DNA of 64,000 nt from CAYNFR01 sp964396595 (lineage in GTDB: Bacteria; Bacteroidota; Bacteroidia; Chitinophagales; Saprospiraceae), in the NCBI GenBank assembly GCA_964396595.1, contig CAYNFR010000007.1, positions 1 through 64,000 on the forward strand, in the 5' to 3' direction. A program made the position numbers and the translations under genes. The notes under the pieces are model-generated. The model was not told the origin of the DNA and did not search any database. It saw nothing but the letters and a program-made list of their open reading frames with translations. Below are positions 8,686-18,826 of this stretch, in pieces (the stretch's first letter is position 1; each line of letters starts with the position of its first letter).

Positions 8686-9648
8686 CTAGTCATTATTTAG
8701 ACCTGCACGGATGAGCAATCCGACTATTGACATAAAAGCAGTTAAGCTAAAGGCGGCCAATACATATAATGAACGAATGGGTCTCGATTTTTTAAAGGGT
8801 AACTGAGCTGATTCTACAACTTGAAATACGGGCACCTCTCTTTCAATGGCTTGTGACAATCGAGCAGCATGTGATCCTGCATAGGCGAGTTGCCGTGCAT
8901 ATTCTTCGATACTTGCCTCCAGTTGCTTTACCTTACCGACCCCTTCACTATACAGTTTTATCTTCTCGGCAGTGCGTGCATTGCTCCCACTTCCTTCTTG
9001 CTTTGCTAGCCATTCGCCTTGGCTCTGGGTATCGTAAACACCATACCGGAGTCTGATTTCTCGCAGTTCCTCCGACAGTTGCCCAATGACACTACTCAGT
9101 TGCTCCCGATTACTCTCAGCTGCATCATACATCTCCATCAGGCCTTGTTTGTTAAGCGCTGTAATCTTGTCACTCAACTTACTAAATGCCGACAGTGTGA
9201 GCTCTTGGGCCCTTTCGGGGTTTTTATCTTCCATTGATAGCGTAATCGCGTCGCGATCTGACTTATGCAGTGCGTATAGTTTCTTGACTTTTATAAGGAG
9301 CTTATGACGGCCTTTATTAGCTGATATATCAATATTGTAGGTTCGATCCAGCGCCTCAGAAATAGCAAAATCATAGATAAAAGAGCTGGAAGTACCGACA
9401 TTGAGTACTCTATCCATTTCGTCATTGCCTCCATAATACTTGAGTTCACCTTGCTGTTGACTTGATATACCGAGTCCGACATGATCCTTAAGCGGATAAA
9501 AGCTAGTCTCCGAGCGATAAAAATCCGGTAGTAATAACATCATGACAGCCGTGACCACACTTACAATGATTGCAGGTATAAATATTCTACGCCAATGCGT
9601 TAAGATCAATCTGATCAGGTCAATATGATAAGGGTCTGGACGCGACAT
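8686..9648 (-). CDS. Wzz-like polysaccharide chain-length protein
   Basis: Inner-membrane protein of 320 residues. One membrane segment lies near residues 17-38 (IFIPAIIVSVVTAVMMLLLP) and another near the C-terminus, with a long helical, coiled-coil-prone periplasmic region between (about 120-270). This is the layout of Wzz/polysaccharide co-polymerases without the cytoplasmic kinase. A Pro-rich segment (PFKKSRPIRS) precedes the second membrane helix. ATG at 9648 (MSRPDPYHIDL) is chosen; upstream residues do not look like protein. It precedes the ligase-like gene by 3 bases. Confidence 0.85.
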   Translation of the reverse strand: MSRPDPYHIDLIRLILTHWRRIFIPAIIVSVVTAVMMLLLPDFYRSETSFYPLKDHVGLGISSQQQGELKYYGGNDEMDRVLNVGTSSSFIYDFAISEALDRTYNIDISANKGRHKLLIKVKKLYALHKSDRDAITLSMEDKNPERAQELTLSAFSKLSDKITALNKQGLMEMYDAAESNREQLSSVIGQLSEELREIRLRYGVYDTQSQGEWLAKQEGSGSNARTAEKIKLYSEGVGKVKQLEASIEEYARQLAYAGSHAARLSQAIEREVPVFQVVESAQLPFKKSRPIRSLYVLAAFSLTAFMSIVGLLIRAGLNND

Positions 9649-9757
9649 CTGGTAGTTACTCTTTAAAAAAACGCAAGATAAAGAGGCCATAGGAGAATAA
9701 TCCCATGCATGCGAAGCAATTATTGTGGCCTCATCGGCCAATATTCTTTAGATCTAC

Positions 9758-11005
9758 TCATTTTGTCAGATAGTCATAGGCTAACTGATGAATAATAGGA
9801 CGTATGTCCAATGTATACAACTTCCTATTCGCACGGGTGGGATGAACCCGGTTAGTCAGTAAAACAACGACGAGTCTATGCTCCGGATCTGCCCAGACAA
9901 AAGTTCCCGTAAAACCACCATGACCAAAACTCTCACTGCTCGCATCCCTTGAAATATAAGACAATTCAGGATCATATTCGAGCATTGGCTTGTCAAAGCC
10001 TAATCCCCTGCGATTACCCTGTTCCAGGTATTGATAGCGAATGAATTCCTTTACAGAGGCACTATCTACTATTTGAATTCCATTGGCGAAGCCATAATTT
10101 GTGTACATCTCAAATAATTTACCCACACTCTCGGCATTACCAAATAGCCCGGCATGACCCGATATCCCACCTAGCATAGCAGCTGCTTCATCATGGACAT
10201 GTCCATGGACCAGCTGCTTTCTGAAAAAGGTATCCATCTCAGTAGGTACGATTTCTCTGAGTGAGTACTTTTCTCGAGGATTGAAGCTCAGCCTCTTAAT
10301 ACCCAGCGGATCTAAAATTCTATCATTAAGTAAGGCAGGTAATTTTATCCCGGTGATATTTTCAAGAACTAGCGGTGTAAGGATAAAGGGAAGGTCAGAA
10401 TAAACATACTCTGATGTCGGTCTCAGCTCAGTATGCGCTATTGATTGATACATCTGCCAGTGATAGTTCTTGTGCAGGTAAAGTTGTTCGGTGATGTAAA
10501 CAGTGTGATTTTTATTTGGCTTCGTCCTGAATGACCTACGGCGCCAGTTACCATTTTTTTTCTGTGGCTGACGCCAAAAAACAATAAACGGAGTCAATCT
10601 TCCCTGATGTGCCATGATCTCACGATACGTTATACTGGCCTTGTTGGTATTGCTTAATTCGGGAAGGTAGCGAACAAGAGGCGCATCGGGATCAAATTTA
10701 CCCTGACTATACAGTTGCATTAAAAGTGGCAGCGTGGCACTCACTTTAGTAATCGAAGCTACATCATAAAGATCGTTCGTAGTAACTGGTATGCGACCAT
10801 CATATTGGTGATGCCCGTAAGCCTTGTGGATCATAACGCTATCTCTGTAGCTGATATACAACTGCGCTCCGGGATAAGCCGCAGAATCCAGACCGATCTG
10901 TATCACAGAATCCAATCTATGTGCAAATGTCTCTAACTCTTGCCCCCATACCAGTCCTGACATAGTAAGTAAACACAGCACCGTTAAAATCACCCTTTTT
11001 ATCAT
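9758..11005 (-). CDS. Serine hydrolase, beta-lactamase family
   Basis: Secreted serine hydrolase of 415 residues with a signal peptide ending near residue 22. The class C-type motifs are present: SITK at 84-87 (nucleophile Ser and Lys), YSD near 202-204, and FGHGGFTGT in place of the KTG box. Relatives include penicillin-binding-like esterases and the C-terminal half of some Bacteroidota beta-N-acetylhexosaminidases, so a role on cell-wall fragments is possible. ATG at 11005 gives the cleanest signal peptide; an ATG 24 bases upstream is in frame. It is divergent from the TetR operon. Confidence 0.88.
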   Translation of the reverse strand: MIKRVILTVLCLLTMSGLVWGQELETFAHRLDSVIQIGLDSAAYPGAQLYISYRDSVMIHKAYGHHQYDGRIPVTTNDLYDVASITKVSATLPLLMQLYSQGKFDPDAPLVRYLPELSNTNKASITYREIMAHQGRLTPFIVFWRQPQKKNGNWRRRSFRTKPNKNHTVYITEQLYLHKNYHWQMYQSIAHTELRPTSEYVYSDLPFILTPLVLENITGIKLPALLNDRILDPLGIKRLSFNPREKYSLREIVPTEMDTFFRKQLVHGHVHDEAAAMLGGISGHAGLFGNAESVGKLFEMYTNYGFANGIQIVDSASVKEFIRYQYLEQGNRRGLGFDKPMLEYDPELSYISRDASSESFGHGGFTGTFVWADPEHRLVVVLLTNRVHPTRANRKLYTLDIRPIIHQLAYDYLTK

Positions 11006-11150
11006 GGGGTCTATTGAATCGTATATCATAATGGCAAGCGTAAATGAAGCTCAAAATATAAAAAAGCCATTTATTAAGCATGTGTGCGGAAGGATATTAA
11101 TCGATGATTATGATACTTCTTTACGGGTTTGCGGCTAATTAATAGAATAA

Positions 11151-11183
11151 TTGACCCACAATTATTTTTTTATGTAAACTTTG
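11151..11183 (+). promoter_or_regulatory. Promoter of the TetR-efflux operon
   Basis: TTG at 11151-11153 is followed after 21 bases by TAAACTTTG at 11175-11183, close to the Bacteroidota pattern TTTG...TAnnTTTG with one extra base. It lies inside the longest possible TetR frame, so the true start must be downstream. Confidence 0.55.
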
Positions 11184-11230
11184 CAACCCTTAATGGTTTC
11201 CATAGTTTTTATACACATAATATTGGACAA

Positions 11231-11839
11231 TTGACAGAACAAGAGAAAATATTAATAACAGCTCAACGCATGTTTCTTAAGCTAGGTGTCCGCTCTGTGA
11301 GCATGGACGACCTCAGCAGAGAACTAGGCATGTCCAAAAAAACATTGTATCAACACGTCAAGGATAAACGAAGTTTACTTCACCTGGTTGTCACGAAGCA
11401 TATCGAAGAGGAGATGCAAGTCATGACAGACATTAAGAAGACGGCTACTGACGCGTTAGATGAGATCGCACAATTAGCCCAATATTTGATGATCTGCCTT
11501 AAGGATCTACAGCCTGCCTTCAACTATGATATACAGAAATTTTTTCCCGAGACATGGGCTATGGTACTAGCGTTTCATGATACATACATCAGAGAGGTGA
11601 TGATACAGAATATTCATCGTGGTATAACAGAGGGTATTTACAGGTCTGATATAGATCCGGAAATTCTATCCATTCTTTATTTATCACAAACATCTGCTCT
11701 TGTTGACAATCAAAGATTTGACCCCTCCAGATATAATGCCCAAAACATCATTCTCCAGCATCTGAAGTATCACCTCTATGGCATAGCAAACCAACGAGGT
11801 CGCGATAGATTAAAAGGAGTTAAACTATTTGATCAATGA
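11231..11839 (+). CDS. TetR-family regulator of efflux operon
   Basis: DNA-binding repressor of about 202 residues. The N-terminal helix-turn-helix is clear (ILITAQRMFLKLGVRSVSMDD then LGMSKKTLYQHVKDK), and the helical ligand-binding part follows. It heads the operon and its stop overlaps the TolC-like gene in an ATGA, so it probably controls its own efflux pump. TTG at 11231 is chosen because a promoter lies at 11151-11183 and TetR proteins begin about 10 residues before this helix. The frame is open upstream to a TTG at 11129, but that would start before the promoter. Confidence 0.85.
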   Translation: MTEQEKILITAQRMFLKLGVRSVSMDDLSRELGMSKKTLYQHVKDKRSLLHLVVTKHIEEEMQVMTDIKKTATDALDEIAQLAQYLMICLKDLQPAFNYDIQKFFPETWAMVLAFHDTYIREVMIQNIHRGITEGIYRSDIDPEILSILYLSQTSALVDNQRFDPSRYNAQNIILQHLKYHLYGIANQRGRDRLKGVKLFDQ

Positions 11840-13236
11840 AAAAACTAAGCACCTACATTAACACTTTTTCCATGCTGTGCATGGTATATACCACTGTTGC
11901 CCAGGATAGTTTCACACTAGCCGAGGCTATCGAGTATGCGCTAAATAAGCATAATAAAATACGCGTGGCGGAGCTAGAAAATAGCAATGCTAACTGGAAC
12001 TACAAGGAAGCTCTATCAATAGGTATGCCCAAAGTAACCAGTAATATTAACTACGCCTACTTCTATGCCCGACCTGTAAATCCCGTGCCAGACTTTATAG
12101 GGCCATCTGTATATGGAGTATTATTTAACGAGGGTGTCATTCCTGTCAGAGATCTCGGGCCGCCTGAGATCTTTCGTCTGGGATTTATCAGAAGTCATCA
12201 GTTTAACGCCGGGATTAATGTCGAGGGTTTACTATTCGATGGGAATTATCTCAAAGGCTTGAAGGCGGCTAAAGCATACATCGACCTTGCCAAAAAACAA
12301 GTACAACTGACAGAGCAAGAGTTAGTACATGGGGTTACAAGAGCTTATCAAAATGTCATGATTGCACAGCGCAATCTAGCCATTCTTGATAACAATATTA
12401 ACAATCTCAATGCGACACTTAGAGAAACTGAAATTTTTTATCACGAGGGATTTGCAGAAGAACTAGATGTAGACAGACTTCAGGTTTCATTAGAAAATCT
12501 AAGCATCGATCGAGAGAAAATTGTTCAATTAATAGAGGTCAGCAAGGCAGTATTAAAATACGAAATGGCATACCCCATTACCCAGCCTATAAGCTTGACA
12601 GAAGAGTTTGATACTGTGGTAGAAAAATTTATTCTCGATCCGCTAGATTACGTCTTAACCCTTGATCCTAATCAACGACCTGAGCATAGACTCCTGGCAG
12701 ATGCTATCAATTTAGATAAGCTTGATCTAGACAGGATTAAACAAGGATATTATCCGAGTGTTACCGGGACATTTGGCTACGATCAGGCCTTACAAAGAGA
12801 TAATCTCTTCAGCAGTCGCGAAGCAGGGTTTATCGGTAGTGGTTCTGTGGGTTTCCGGGCTAGAGTGCCGATATATGATGGTGGAGCGACCAAGAGCAGA
12901 ATTGAAAAGAAAAAAATAGAACTCCAAAAACGCGAGATAGAATTGGAAGAATTTGACCGCGCACTCACGCTTCAAGTTTCTACAGCCTTAATCAGTTTTC
13001 AAAATAGCAAGCTAGCACTAGACAATGCGAAAAGATCGCTAGCCTTGAGTGAGAAAATCTACGATAGGACTAAAATCAAATTTAAAGAGGGGGTCGGATC
13101 CAGTATAGAGATAATTCAGGCAGAATCCACACTATATGGGGCACAAGCACAATACATCAATGCATTATATGATTTACTTACTTCTAAGACTGATCTCGAC
13201 ATTGCTACCGGCGAAATATTAAAAAACAAAAAATAA
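11836..13236 (+). CDS. TolC-family outer-membrane efflux protein
   Basis: Outer-membrane channel of 466 residues with a signal peptide ending near residue 23 (VAQDSFTL). The sequence is mostly long amphipathic helices in two repeats, with the TolC-type opening TLAEAIEYALNKHNKIRVAE and the later RVPIYDGGATKSRIEKKK segment. It forms the exit duct of the tripartite pump with the two following genes. It overlaps the regulator by 4 bases and precedes the adaptor gene by 36 bases. Confidence 0.93.
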   Translation: MKKLSTYINTFSMLCMVYTTVAQDSFTLAEAIEYALNKHNKIRVAELENSNANWNYKEALSIGMPKVTSNINYAYFYARPVNPVPDFIGPSVYGVLFNEGVIPVRDLGPPEIFRLGFIRSHQFNAGINVEGLLFDGNYLKGLKAAKAYIDLAKKQVQLTEQELVHGVTRAYQNVMIAQRNLAILDNNINNLNATLRETEIFYHEGFAEELDVDRLQVSLENLSIDREKIVQLIEVSKAVLKYEMAYPITQPISLTEEFDTVVEKFILDPLDYVLTLDPNQRPEHRLLADAINLDKLDLDRIKQGYYPSVTGTFGYDQALQRDNLFSSREAGFIGSGSVGFRARVPIYDGGATKSRIEKKKIELQKREIELEEFDRALTLQVSTALISFQNSKLALDNAKRSLALSEKIYDRTKIKFKEGVGSSIEIIQAESTLYGAQAQYINALYDLLTSKTDLDIATGEILKNKK

Positions 13237-13272
13237 TCACCTCCATTTCGTACAAAAAGAAAGTTTATAAAA

Positions 13273-14421
13273 ATGAAAAATATACTCTACATCCTGAGCT
13301 TATTCACTGTAGCCATAATTCAGCAAGCTTGCTCAAATACAAAATCTGACGACAGCCTTGAAGGAAAAAAATCACTTTTAGCAGAAAAGAAAAAGGAAAT
13401 GGCTCAATTGCAGGCGTCAATTGATTCGCTATCAGCTCAGATTGCAAATCTTGACCCTAGTCTTCAAATACGACCTAAATACGTCAGTACAGAAGAAATA
13501 AAACTTTCTGACTTCGAGCGATTTGTAGATATACAAGGCAATGTGATCGCAGATGAATCCGTCAATGCAGTTAGTGAAGTAGGCGGTCGAATATTACGTT
13601 TAACTGTCAAGGAAGGTGATGCAGTCCGTAAAGGTCAGATTATCGCAACAATAGACATGGAGTCTGTAGATAAGGTGATTGCTGAGATAGAAACTTCCCT
13701 CACCCTTGCACGAGATATTTATGAAAGACAACAAAGGTTGTGGTCTCAAGGGATCGGCTCTGAAGTCCAGTACCTGCAAGCAAAAAACAGTGTAGAAAGA
13801 CTAGAAAAAAATCTCGAAACGACTAAGTTTCAGTTGACCAAGGCTACGATATATGCACCAATATCCGGTGTAGTGGATAGAGAAATGTTGAAGCAAGGCG
13901 AAGTCGCCTCACCCGGAATGCCGATCGTACTAATACTCAACACAAATAAACTAAAAGTAAATGCCGATCTGCCTGAACGATATCTTACCATTGCTAAAAA
14001 AGGTTTGATGCTCGATTTATACTATCCGGCATTAAATCTATCAGGCAAAGGAAGAATCATACAAATGGCCAGAAGCATAGATCCTGCTAATAGAACATTA
14101 GCGATCGAAATTCAGCCGTTAGACCATCAGTCACAGCTCAAACCAAATCTATTAGTAGAAATGCGCATCCCTGAGATCAATATTAAAAATGTTGTACAGA
14201 TCGGCTCCGAAAACATACTTCAAGAAGTCGATGGTGATCAATTCGTTTACATCGCATCTAATAAAGAAGGAAAATATTATGCTACTAAGAGATACATCTC
14301 CACAGGTGAAAAAACCAGTGGGGCTGTCATCGTAACAAATGGATTATCTGAAAACGAGCTTCTCGTAACCACAGGCACGCGCAATGTGAGTGATGGTGAG
14401 CTTCTTGAAATTATTAACTAA
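13273..14421 (+). CDS. RND efflux periplasmic adaptor lipoprotein
   Basis: Membrane fusion protein of 382 residues. The lipobox QQAC is near residue 20, followed by a short coiled coil (EGKKSLLAEKKKEMAQLQ region). The biotinyl-lipoyl-like halves are seen as AVSEVGGRILRLTVKEGDAVRKGQ and TIYAPISGVVDREMLKQGEVAS, flanking a helical hairpin. It bridges the inner-membrane RND pump and the TolC-like duct. It lies between those two genes in the operon. Confidence 0.93.
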   Translation: MKNILYILSLFTVAIIQQACSNTKSDDSLEGKKSLLAEKKKEMAQLQASIDSLSAQIANLDPSLQIRPKYVSTEEIKLSDFERFVDIQGNVIADESVNAVSEVGGRILRLTVKEGDAVRKGQIIATIDMESVDKVIAEIETSLTLARDIYERQQRLWSQGIGSEVQYLQAKNSVERLEKNLETTKFQLTKATIYAPISGVVDREMLKQGEVASPGMPIVLILNTNKLKVNADLPERYLTIAKKGLMLDLYYPALNLSGKGRIIQMARSIDPANRTLAIEIQPLDHQSQLKPNLLVEMRIPEINIKNVVQIGSENILQEVDGDQFVYIASNKEGKYYATKRYISTGEKTSGAVIVTNGLSENELLVTTGTRNVSDGELLEIIN

Positions 14422-14442
14422 TAATCCCTTAAGGTATCACTT

Positions 14443-17400
14443 ATGTCTACTACTCAAAAAACAAGGTCTTTCGGATTAACAAATTTTGCAGTTGACAATG
14501 GAACGACCATTTTATTGGTAGCTGTGATGATATTGTTATTCGGCTTGAGATCCTATCGCAGCATGCCCAAGGAATCATTCCCCGAAGCAAGTCTTCCGAC
14601 AGTTTATATCAATACACCTTACTTCGGAAATAGTGCTGCCGAAATTGAAAATCTCATCGCTCGCCCTATTGAAAAGGAGATTGCTACTATTACAGGTGTA
14701 AAAGATATTAAATCAACATCGATACAAGATTTCTCCGTTATTTTAGTCCAATTCGAGGCGGACGTAGATCAAGAACTAGCCGTCAGAAAAATCAAAGATG
14801 CTGTTGACAAAGCAAAACCCGAGCTGCCTGATGACCTCGATGTAGAACCTACCGTGCTGGAAGTAGTATTCTCAGAATTTCCCATTATGACCGTCAATGT
14901 GTCGGGCAATTACAGTATGGATGAACTGCGCAAGTACGCCGAGTATCTACAAGACAAGATCGAAGGAATGCGCGAAGTAAATAAGGTGAATCTTAAAGGT
15001 GCATTGGATAGAGAGGTTAAGATCAACGTGGACTTATTTCAAATGCAATCCCTTCAAGTATCTTTCATGGATATTGAAACAGCAGTGGCCCAAGAAAACC
15101 TGTCGCTTTCGGCTGGTGAGCTGGTACAAAATGACTTCCGAAGATCAATCAGAGTCAAAGGTCAGTTTGAAAAAGTAGAAGAAATCGAAAACCTCGTTGT
15201 TAAAAGTGAAAATGAAAGACCTATTTACCTAAAAGACATTGCACAAGTAAGCTATGGTTTTGAAGAACGCAAAAGCTACGCTCGTTCCAATGGTGCTTCG
15301 GTGATCGCACTAGACGTAGTCAAGCGAAGAGGGCAAAATGTGATTGATGCAGCCGATAAAATCAAAAATCTGCTTGAATACGAAAAGAGAAACTTGCCCC
15401 CTGATATTTCTACAAAAATCTTTAATGATATATCTGTTACTACTAAGGAGTCTGTAGCCACGTTGGAAAATAGTATCATTTCCGGGGTTATTCTGGTGGT
15501 CGTGGTATTATTATTCTTCTTAGGACTTCGCAATGCCATATTCGTGGGTATATCAATACCGCTGTCAATGCTACTCGGAATATTGTTTTTAAATATTACA
15601 GGAGTATCATTGAACTTTGTTGTCCTCTTCGGACTGATCTTAGCTCTTGGATTACTAGTGGATAATGCCATTGTCGTTGTAGAGAACATATATCGCTATC
15701 GACAAGAAGGACTTGCGCCCGCTGATGCAGCTAAAAGAGGTGCAGGAGAGGTAGCTGTTCCGATTATTGCCTCCACCGCGACGACATTGGCCGCTTTTAT
15801 TCCACTGGCATTATGGCCGGGGATTATGGGTGAATTCATGAAGTATTTCCCCATCACACTGATGATTGTTTTGTCATCGTCACTATTAGTTGCATTAGTG
15901 ATTAATCCGGTGCTGACATCCAGATATATGAACATTGATGAACGCGCTCCGACGATTGAAGGCGTGAGACGAAAAAGAAAAAACGCCATCCTCGGTGCAC
16001 TTGGTATGCTGTTTCTGGCAGGCGTATTTCACCTGGTCGGGACTATCTGGTTGCGCAATTTATTGATCATCGCCACAGGCGTAGCAATGGTTAATTTCTT
16101 TTTATTCAGACCGGGAGGCTTGTATTTTCAATCGAAGATCTTACCGGCGATAGAAAAAAAGTATGACATTTTTATTAGTGCCACCCTGAAGTCTTTTCGC
16201 CCTTTAGTTGTGTTTTTAAGTACTATTGCCTTGCTTATCGGTGCGATCATTTTACTTGCTGTAAAAACTCCTCCGATAGAATTTTTTCCAAGTGCCGATC
16301 CTACATATGTCAATGTGTTTGTAGATCTTCCGCTAGGCACAGATATCGAATCCACCAATAGGGTTGTCAAAGCTATTGAAGAAGATGTAAAGCGCGCCAT
16401 CAAGCCTTACGAGAGAATCGTCGAGGAGGTATTGACGCAGATCGGAGAAAACACTTCGGATCCCATGAGTCCACCTGAGCCTGGTGTCACCCCACACAAA
16501 GCACGTATCACTACTTCATTTGTCACCTATAAGGACAGAGACGGGATCACCACCAGAGAAGTGATGAATGCTATCAGAGAAGAAATTAAAGGATATGCAG
16601 GCGTGAGCATTGTAATTGACAAGAATTCCGAGGGACCACCCATCGGTAAGCCGATTAATATCGAACTGGTAGGAGAAGATATTGATGAATTGGCCAAGGT
16701 AAGCAGCGACATCAAGGCTTATCTCGATCGCAAGCAAATTCCTGGTGTAGAAGAACTTATTCTCGATGTCCAGCTCAAGAAACCCGAACTGGAAATAAAA
16801 ATTGACAGAGAAGCTGCCCGCAGATATGGCCTCTCTACAGCTCAAATCGCTAGCAATATTCGTACTTCTGTATTCGGCAAAGAAGTGTCTAAGTTTAAAC
16901 AAGGAGAAGATGAATATCCTATTGTCGTTCGTCTTGACGAGAAATATCGATACGATATTAATGCCTTGATAAACCAGAAAATAACTTTCCGAGATCAGGC
17001 ACGCCAAGGCAGGATGCTTCAGATTCCCATAAGTGCCGTAGCTTCATTCGAGTATAAAACCAGTTACAGCTCAATAAAAAGACTTGATCAGAAGCGAGTG
17101 ATAACAATCTACTCCAATGCTATTGACGGATATAATGCTAATCAGATCGTGGAAGAAATGAAAATAGCGATGGCAGCATACGACATGCCATTGACTATCA
17201 CGTACGCATTCACCGGACAGCAACAGCAACAAGCTGAAGATATGGAATTCCTCAACGGCGCCTTTTTAGTAGCAATTTTTACCATTTTCATCATCTTGGT
17301 CAGTCAGTTTAATTCCATTTATTCGCCTATCATTATCATTCTGACAGTATTTTTTAGCACTATAGGCGTGTTTTTGGGTTATGCCATTACAGGTAAAAGT

Positions 17401-17904
17401 ATTGTTGTAATTTTTTCCGGAGTGGGTATCATTTCTCTTGCAGGAATCGTAGTTAATAATGCTATCGTTTTAGTAGATTATATCAATTTGCTGGTGCAGC
17501 GCAAGCGTGAGGCATTGGGTATTGATCATATGCTCGATATGGATTCTGAAGATATCAGAGCGGCTATCATTGAGGGTGGCGGGACAAGACTGAGGCCAGT
17601 GTTGCTCACGGCAATTACGACCGTATTGGGATTGATCCCACTCGCAACCGGATTTAACTTTGATTTTTTCACACTTGTGAGCAGGTTCGATCCCCAGATA
17701 TACATTGGTGGTGACACCACAGCCCTATGGGGACCTCTTGCTTGGACAGTAATTTATGGACTAGTCTTTGCAACTTTTCTGACATTGATTGTTGTTCCCA
17801 ATATGTACTGGCTCTTCTATAAATTGAAGTTCATGATAGAGCGAAAAATTTTTAAAGGATCAAAGCATGTAAATATAGCTATTGATGAACAGGGAGAAAA
17901 TTGA
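14443..17904 (+). CDS. RND efflux permease (AcrB/HAE family)
   Basis: Inner-membrane proton-driven exporter of 1153 residues, somewhat longer than the usual 1030-1050. Two homologous halves each have a first membrane helix, a large periplasmic loop and a bundle of six helices. The fourth helix of the first half carries the acidic signature LALGLLVDNAIVVVENIYRYR near residue 395-415. A 60-residue extra stretch near residue 505-565 contains two more hydrophobic segments. Substrate is unknown. Its end overlaps the pdxH start by 20 bases. Confidence 0.93.
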   Translation: MSTTQKTRSFGLTNFAVDNGTTILLVAVMILLFGLRSYRSMPKESFPEASLPTVYINTPYFGNSAAEIENLIARPIEKEIATITGVKDIKSTSIQDFSVILVQFEADVDQELAVRKIKDAVDKAKPELPDDLDVEPTVLEVVFSEFPIMTVNVSGNYSMDELRKYAEYLQDKIEGMREVNKVNLKGALDREVKINVDLFQMQSLQVSFMDIETAVAQENLSLSAGELVQNDFRRSIRVKGQFEKVEEIENLVVKSENERPIYLKDIAQVSYGFEERKSYARSNGASVIALDVVKRRGQNVIDAADKIKNLLEYEKRNLPPDISTKIFNDISVTTKESVATLENSIISGVILVVVVLLFFLGLRNAIFVGISIPLSMLLGILFLNITGVSLNFVVLFGLILALGLLVDNAIVVVENIYRYRQEGLAPADAAKRGAGEVAVPIIASTATTLAAFIPLALWPGIMGEFMKYFPITLMIVLSSSLLVALVINPVLTSRYMNIDERAPTIEGVRRKRKNAILGALGMLFLAGVFHLVGTIWLRNLLIIATGVAMVNFFLFRPGGLYFQSKILPAIEKKYDIFISATLKSFRPLVVFLSTIALLIGAIILLAVKTPPIEFFPSADPTYVNVFVDLPLGTDIESTNRVVKAIEEDVKRAIKPYERIVEEVLTQIGENTSDPMSPPEPGVTPHKARITTSFVTYKDRDGITTREVMNAIREEIKGYAGVSIVIDKNSEGPPIGKPINIELVGEDIDELAKVSSDIKAYLDRKQIPGVEELILDVQLKKPELEIKIDREAARRYGLSTAQIASNIRTSVFGKEVSKFKQGEDEYPIVVRLDEKYRYDINALINQKITFRDQARQGRMLQIPISAVASFEYKTSYSSIKRLDQKRVITIYSNAIDGYNANQIVEEMKIAMAAYDMPLTITYAFTGQQQQQAEDMEFLNGAFLVAIFTIFIILVSQFNSIYSPIIIILTVFFSTIGVFLGYAITGKSIVVIFSGVGIISLAGIVVNNAIVLVDYINLLVQRKREALGIDHMLDMDSEDIRAAIIEGGGTRLRPVLLTAITTVLGLIPLATGFNFDFFTLVSRFDPQIYIGGDTTALWGPLAWTVIYGLVFATFLTLIVVPNMYWLFYKLKFMIERKIFKGSKHVNIAIDEQGEN

Positions 17905-18541
17905 CCTTAGTCGTCTAAGAGAAAATTATCAACGCGGAACACTTGATATCGAAGATCTCGAAAGAAGTCCTTATGGGCAATTTGACCTATGGTTAAAGGA
18001 TGCTATAGCTGATAATCTACTTGAGCCAAATGCCTTCATATTATCTACCGTAGGTTCAGATAAACGACCCAGCTCTCGTACAGTATTGATTAAAGAAGTC
18101 GTCTGTGATTCAGGATTTGTGTTTTTCACTAACTACGAAAGTAAAAAAGCGCAGGAATTAGCCGTATTTCCGTACGCCTCGGCTTTGATCCTATGGAAGG
18201 AGCAAGAAAGACAAATACGCATAGAAGGTATTGTTGAAAAAATAGATCAACATAGTTCAGAAGAGTATTTCCAATCGCGACCACTGGGCAGCCAACTGGG
18301 AGCATGGGCCTCTCCTCAGAGTCAAGAGGTACCCTCCAGAGAAATACTGGAAGATAGGCTAGAACTATACCGAGCAGCGTTCGCCAATAAGGAACATATT
18401 CCTAAACCACCACATTGGGGAGGGTATATTCTGAAACCGGATTACTTTGAGTTTTGGCAAGGTCGTCGTAATCGGCTTCATGATAGACTAGTGTACAGCC
18501 GGACAGAAGGAGAATGGGTGATCAAACGTCTTGCACCTTAG
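17885..18541 (+). CDS. pdxH: Pyridoxamine 5'-phosphate oxidase
   Basis: FMN enzyme of 218 residues that oxidises pyridoxine or pyridoxamine phosphate to PLP. The whole family pattern is present: SPYGQFDLWLKDA, RPSSRTVLIKEV, GFVFFTNYESKKAQEL, RQIRIEG, SRPLGSQLGAWASPQSQ and the C-terminal FEFWQGRRNRLHDR. ATG at 17885 overlaps the RND gene by 20 bases, so it is likely co-transcribed with the pump although the functions are unrelated. Together with pdxA at 48.9 kb it shows vitamin B6 biosynthesis. Confidence 0.96.
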   Translation: MNREKIDLSRLRENYQRGTLDIEDLERSPYGQFDLWLKDAIADNLLEPNAFILSTVGSDKRPSSRTVLIKEVVCDSGFVFFTNYESKKAQELAVFPYASALILWKEQERQIRIEGIVEKIDQHSSEEYFQSRPLGSQLGAWASPQSQEVPSREILEDRLELYRAAFANKEHIPKPPHWGGYILKPDYFEFWQGRRNRLHDRLVYSRTEGEWVIKRLAP

Positions 18542-18826
18542 AGATCCTATGCTCAATAGCTAATATAACTATGCCCCATTTTAGAGCAGTAGGATCAAGT
18601 CGCTGAATGAACAGATTTAAGCCGCGAATAGAATATAGATCAGCCAGCTCAGTTGGGAAAAAAAGACCCTGATCATCAGATCAAATCTTTGTCGATACGG
18701 CACCGGCGTAGATCATAATCCAAAATGTCCTACAACAACACAAACCTATGTGTCGTTATAAACCTTTTACAATTATACTCTACATTATTCAGCTCTTACT
18801 AGTAAATAATTAATAGGTGATTAGAA

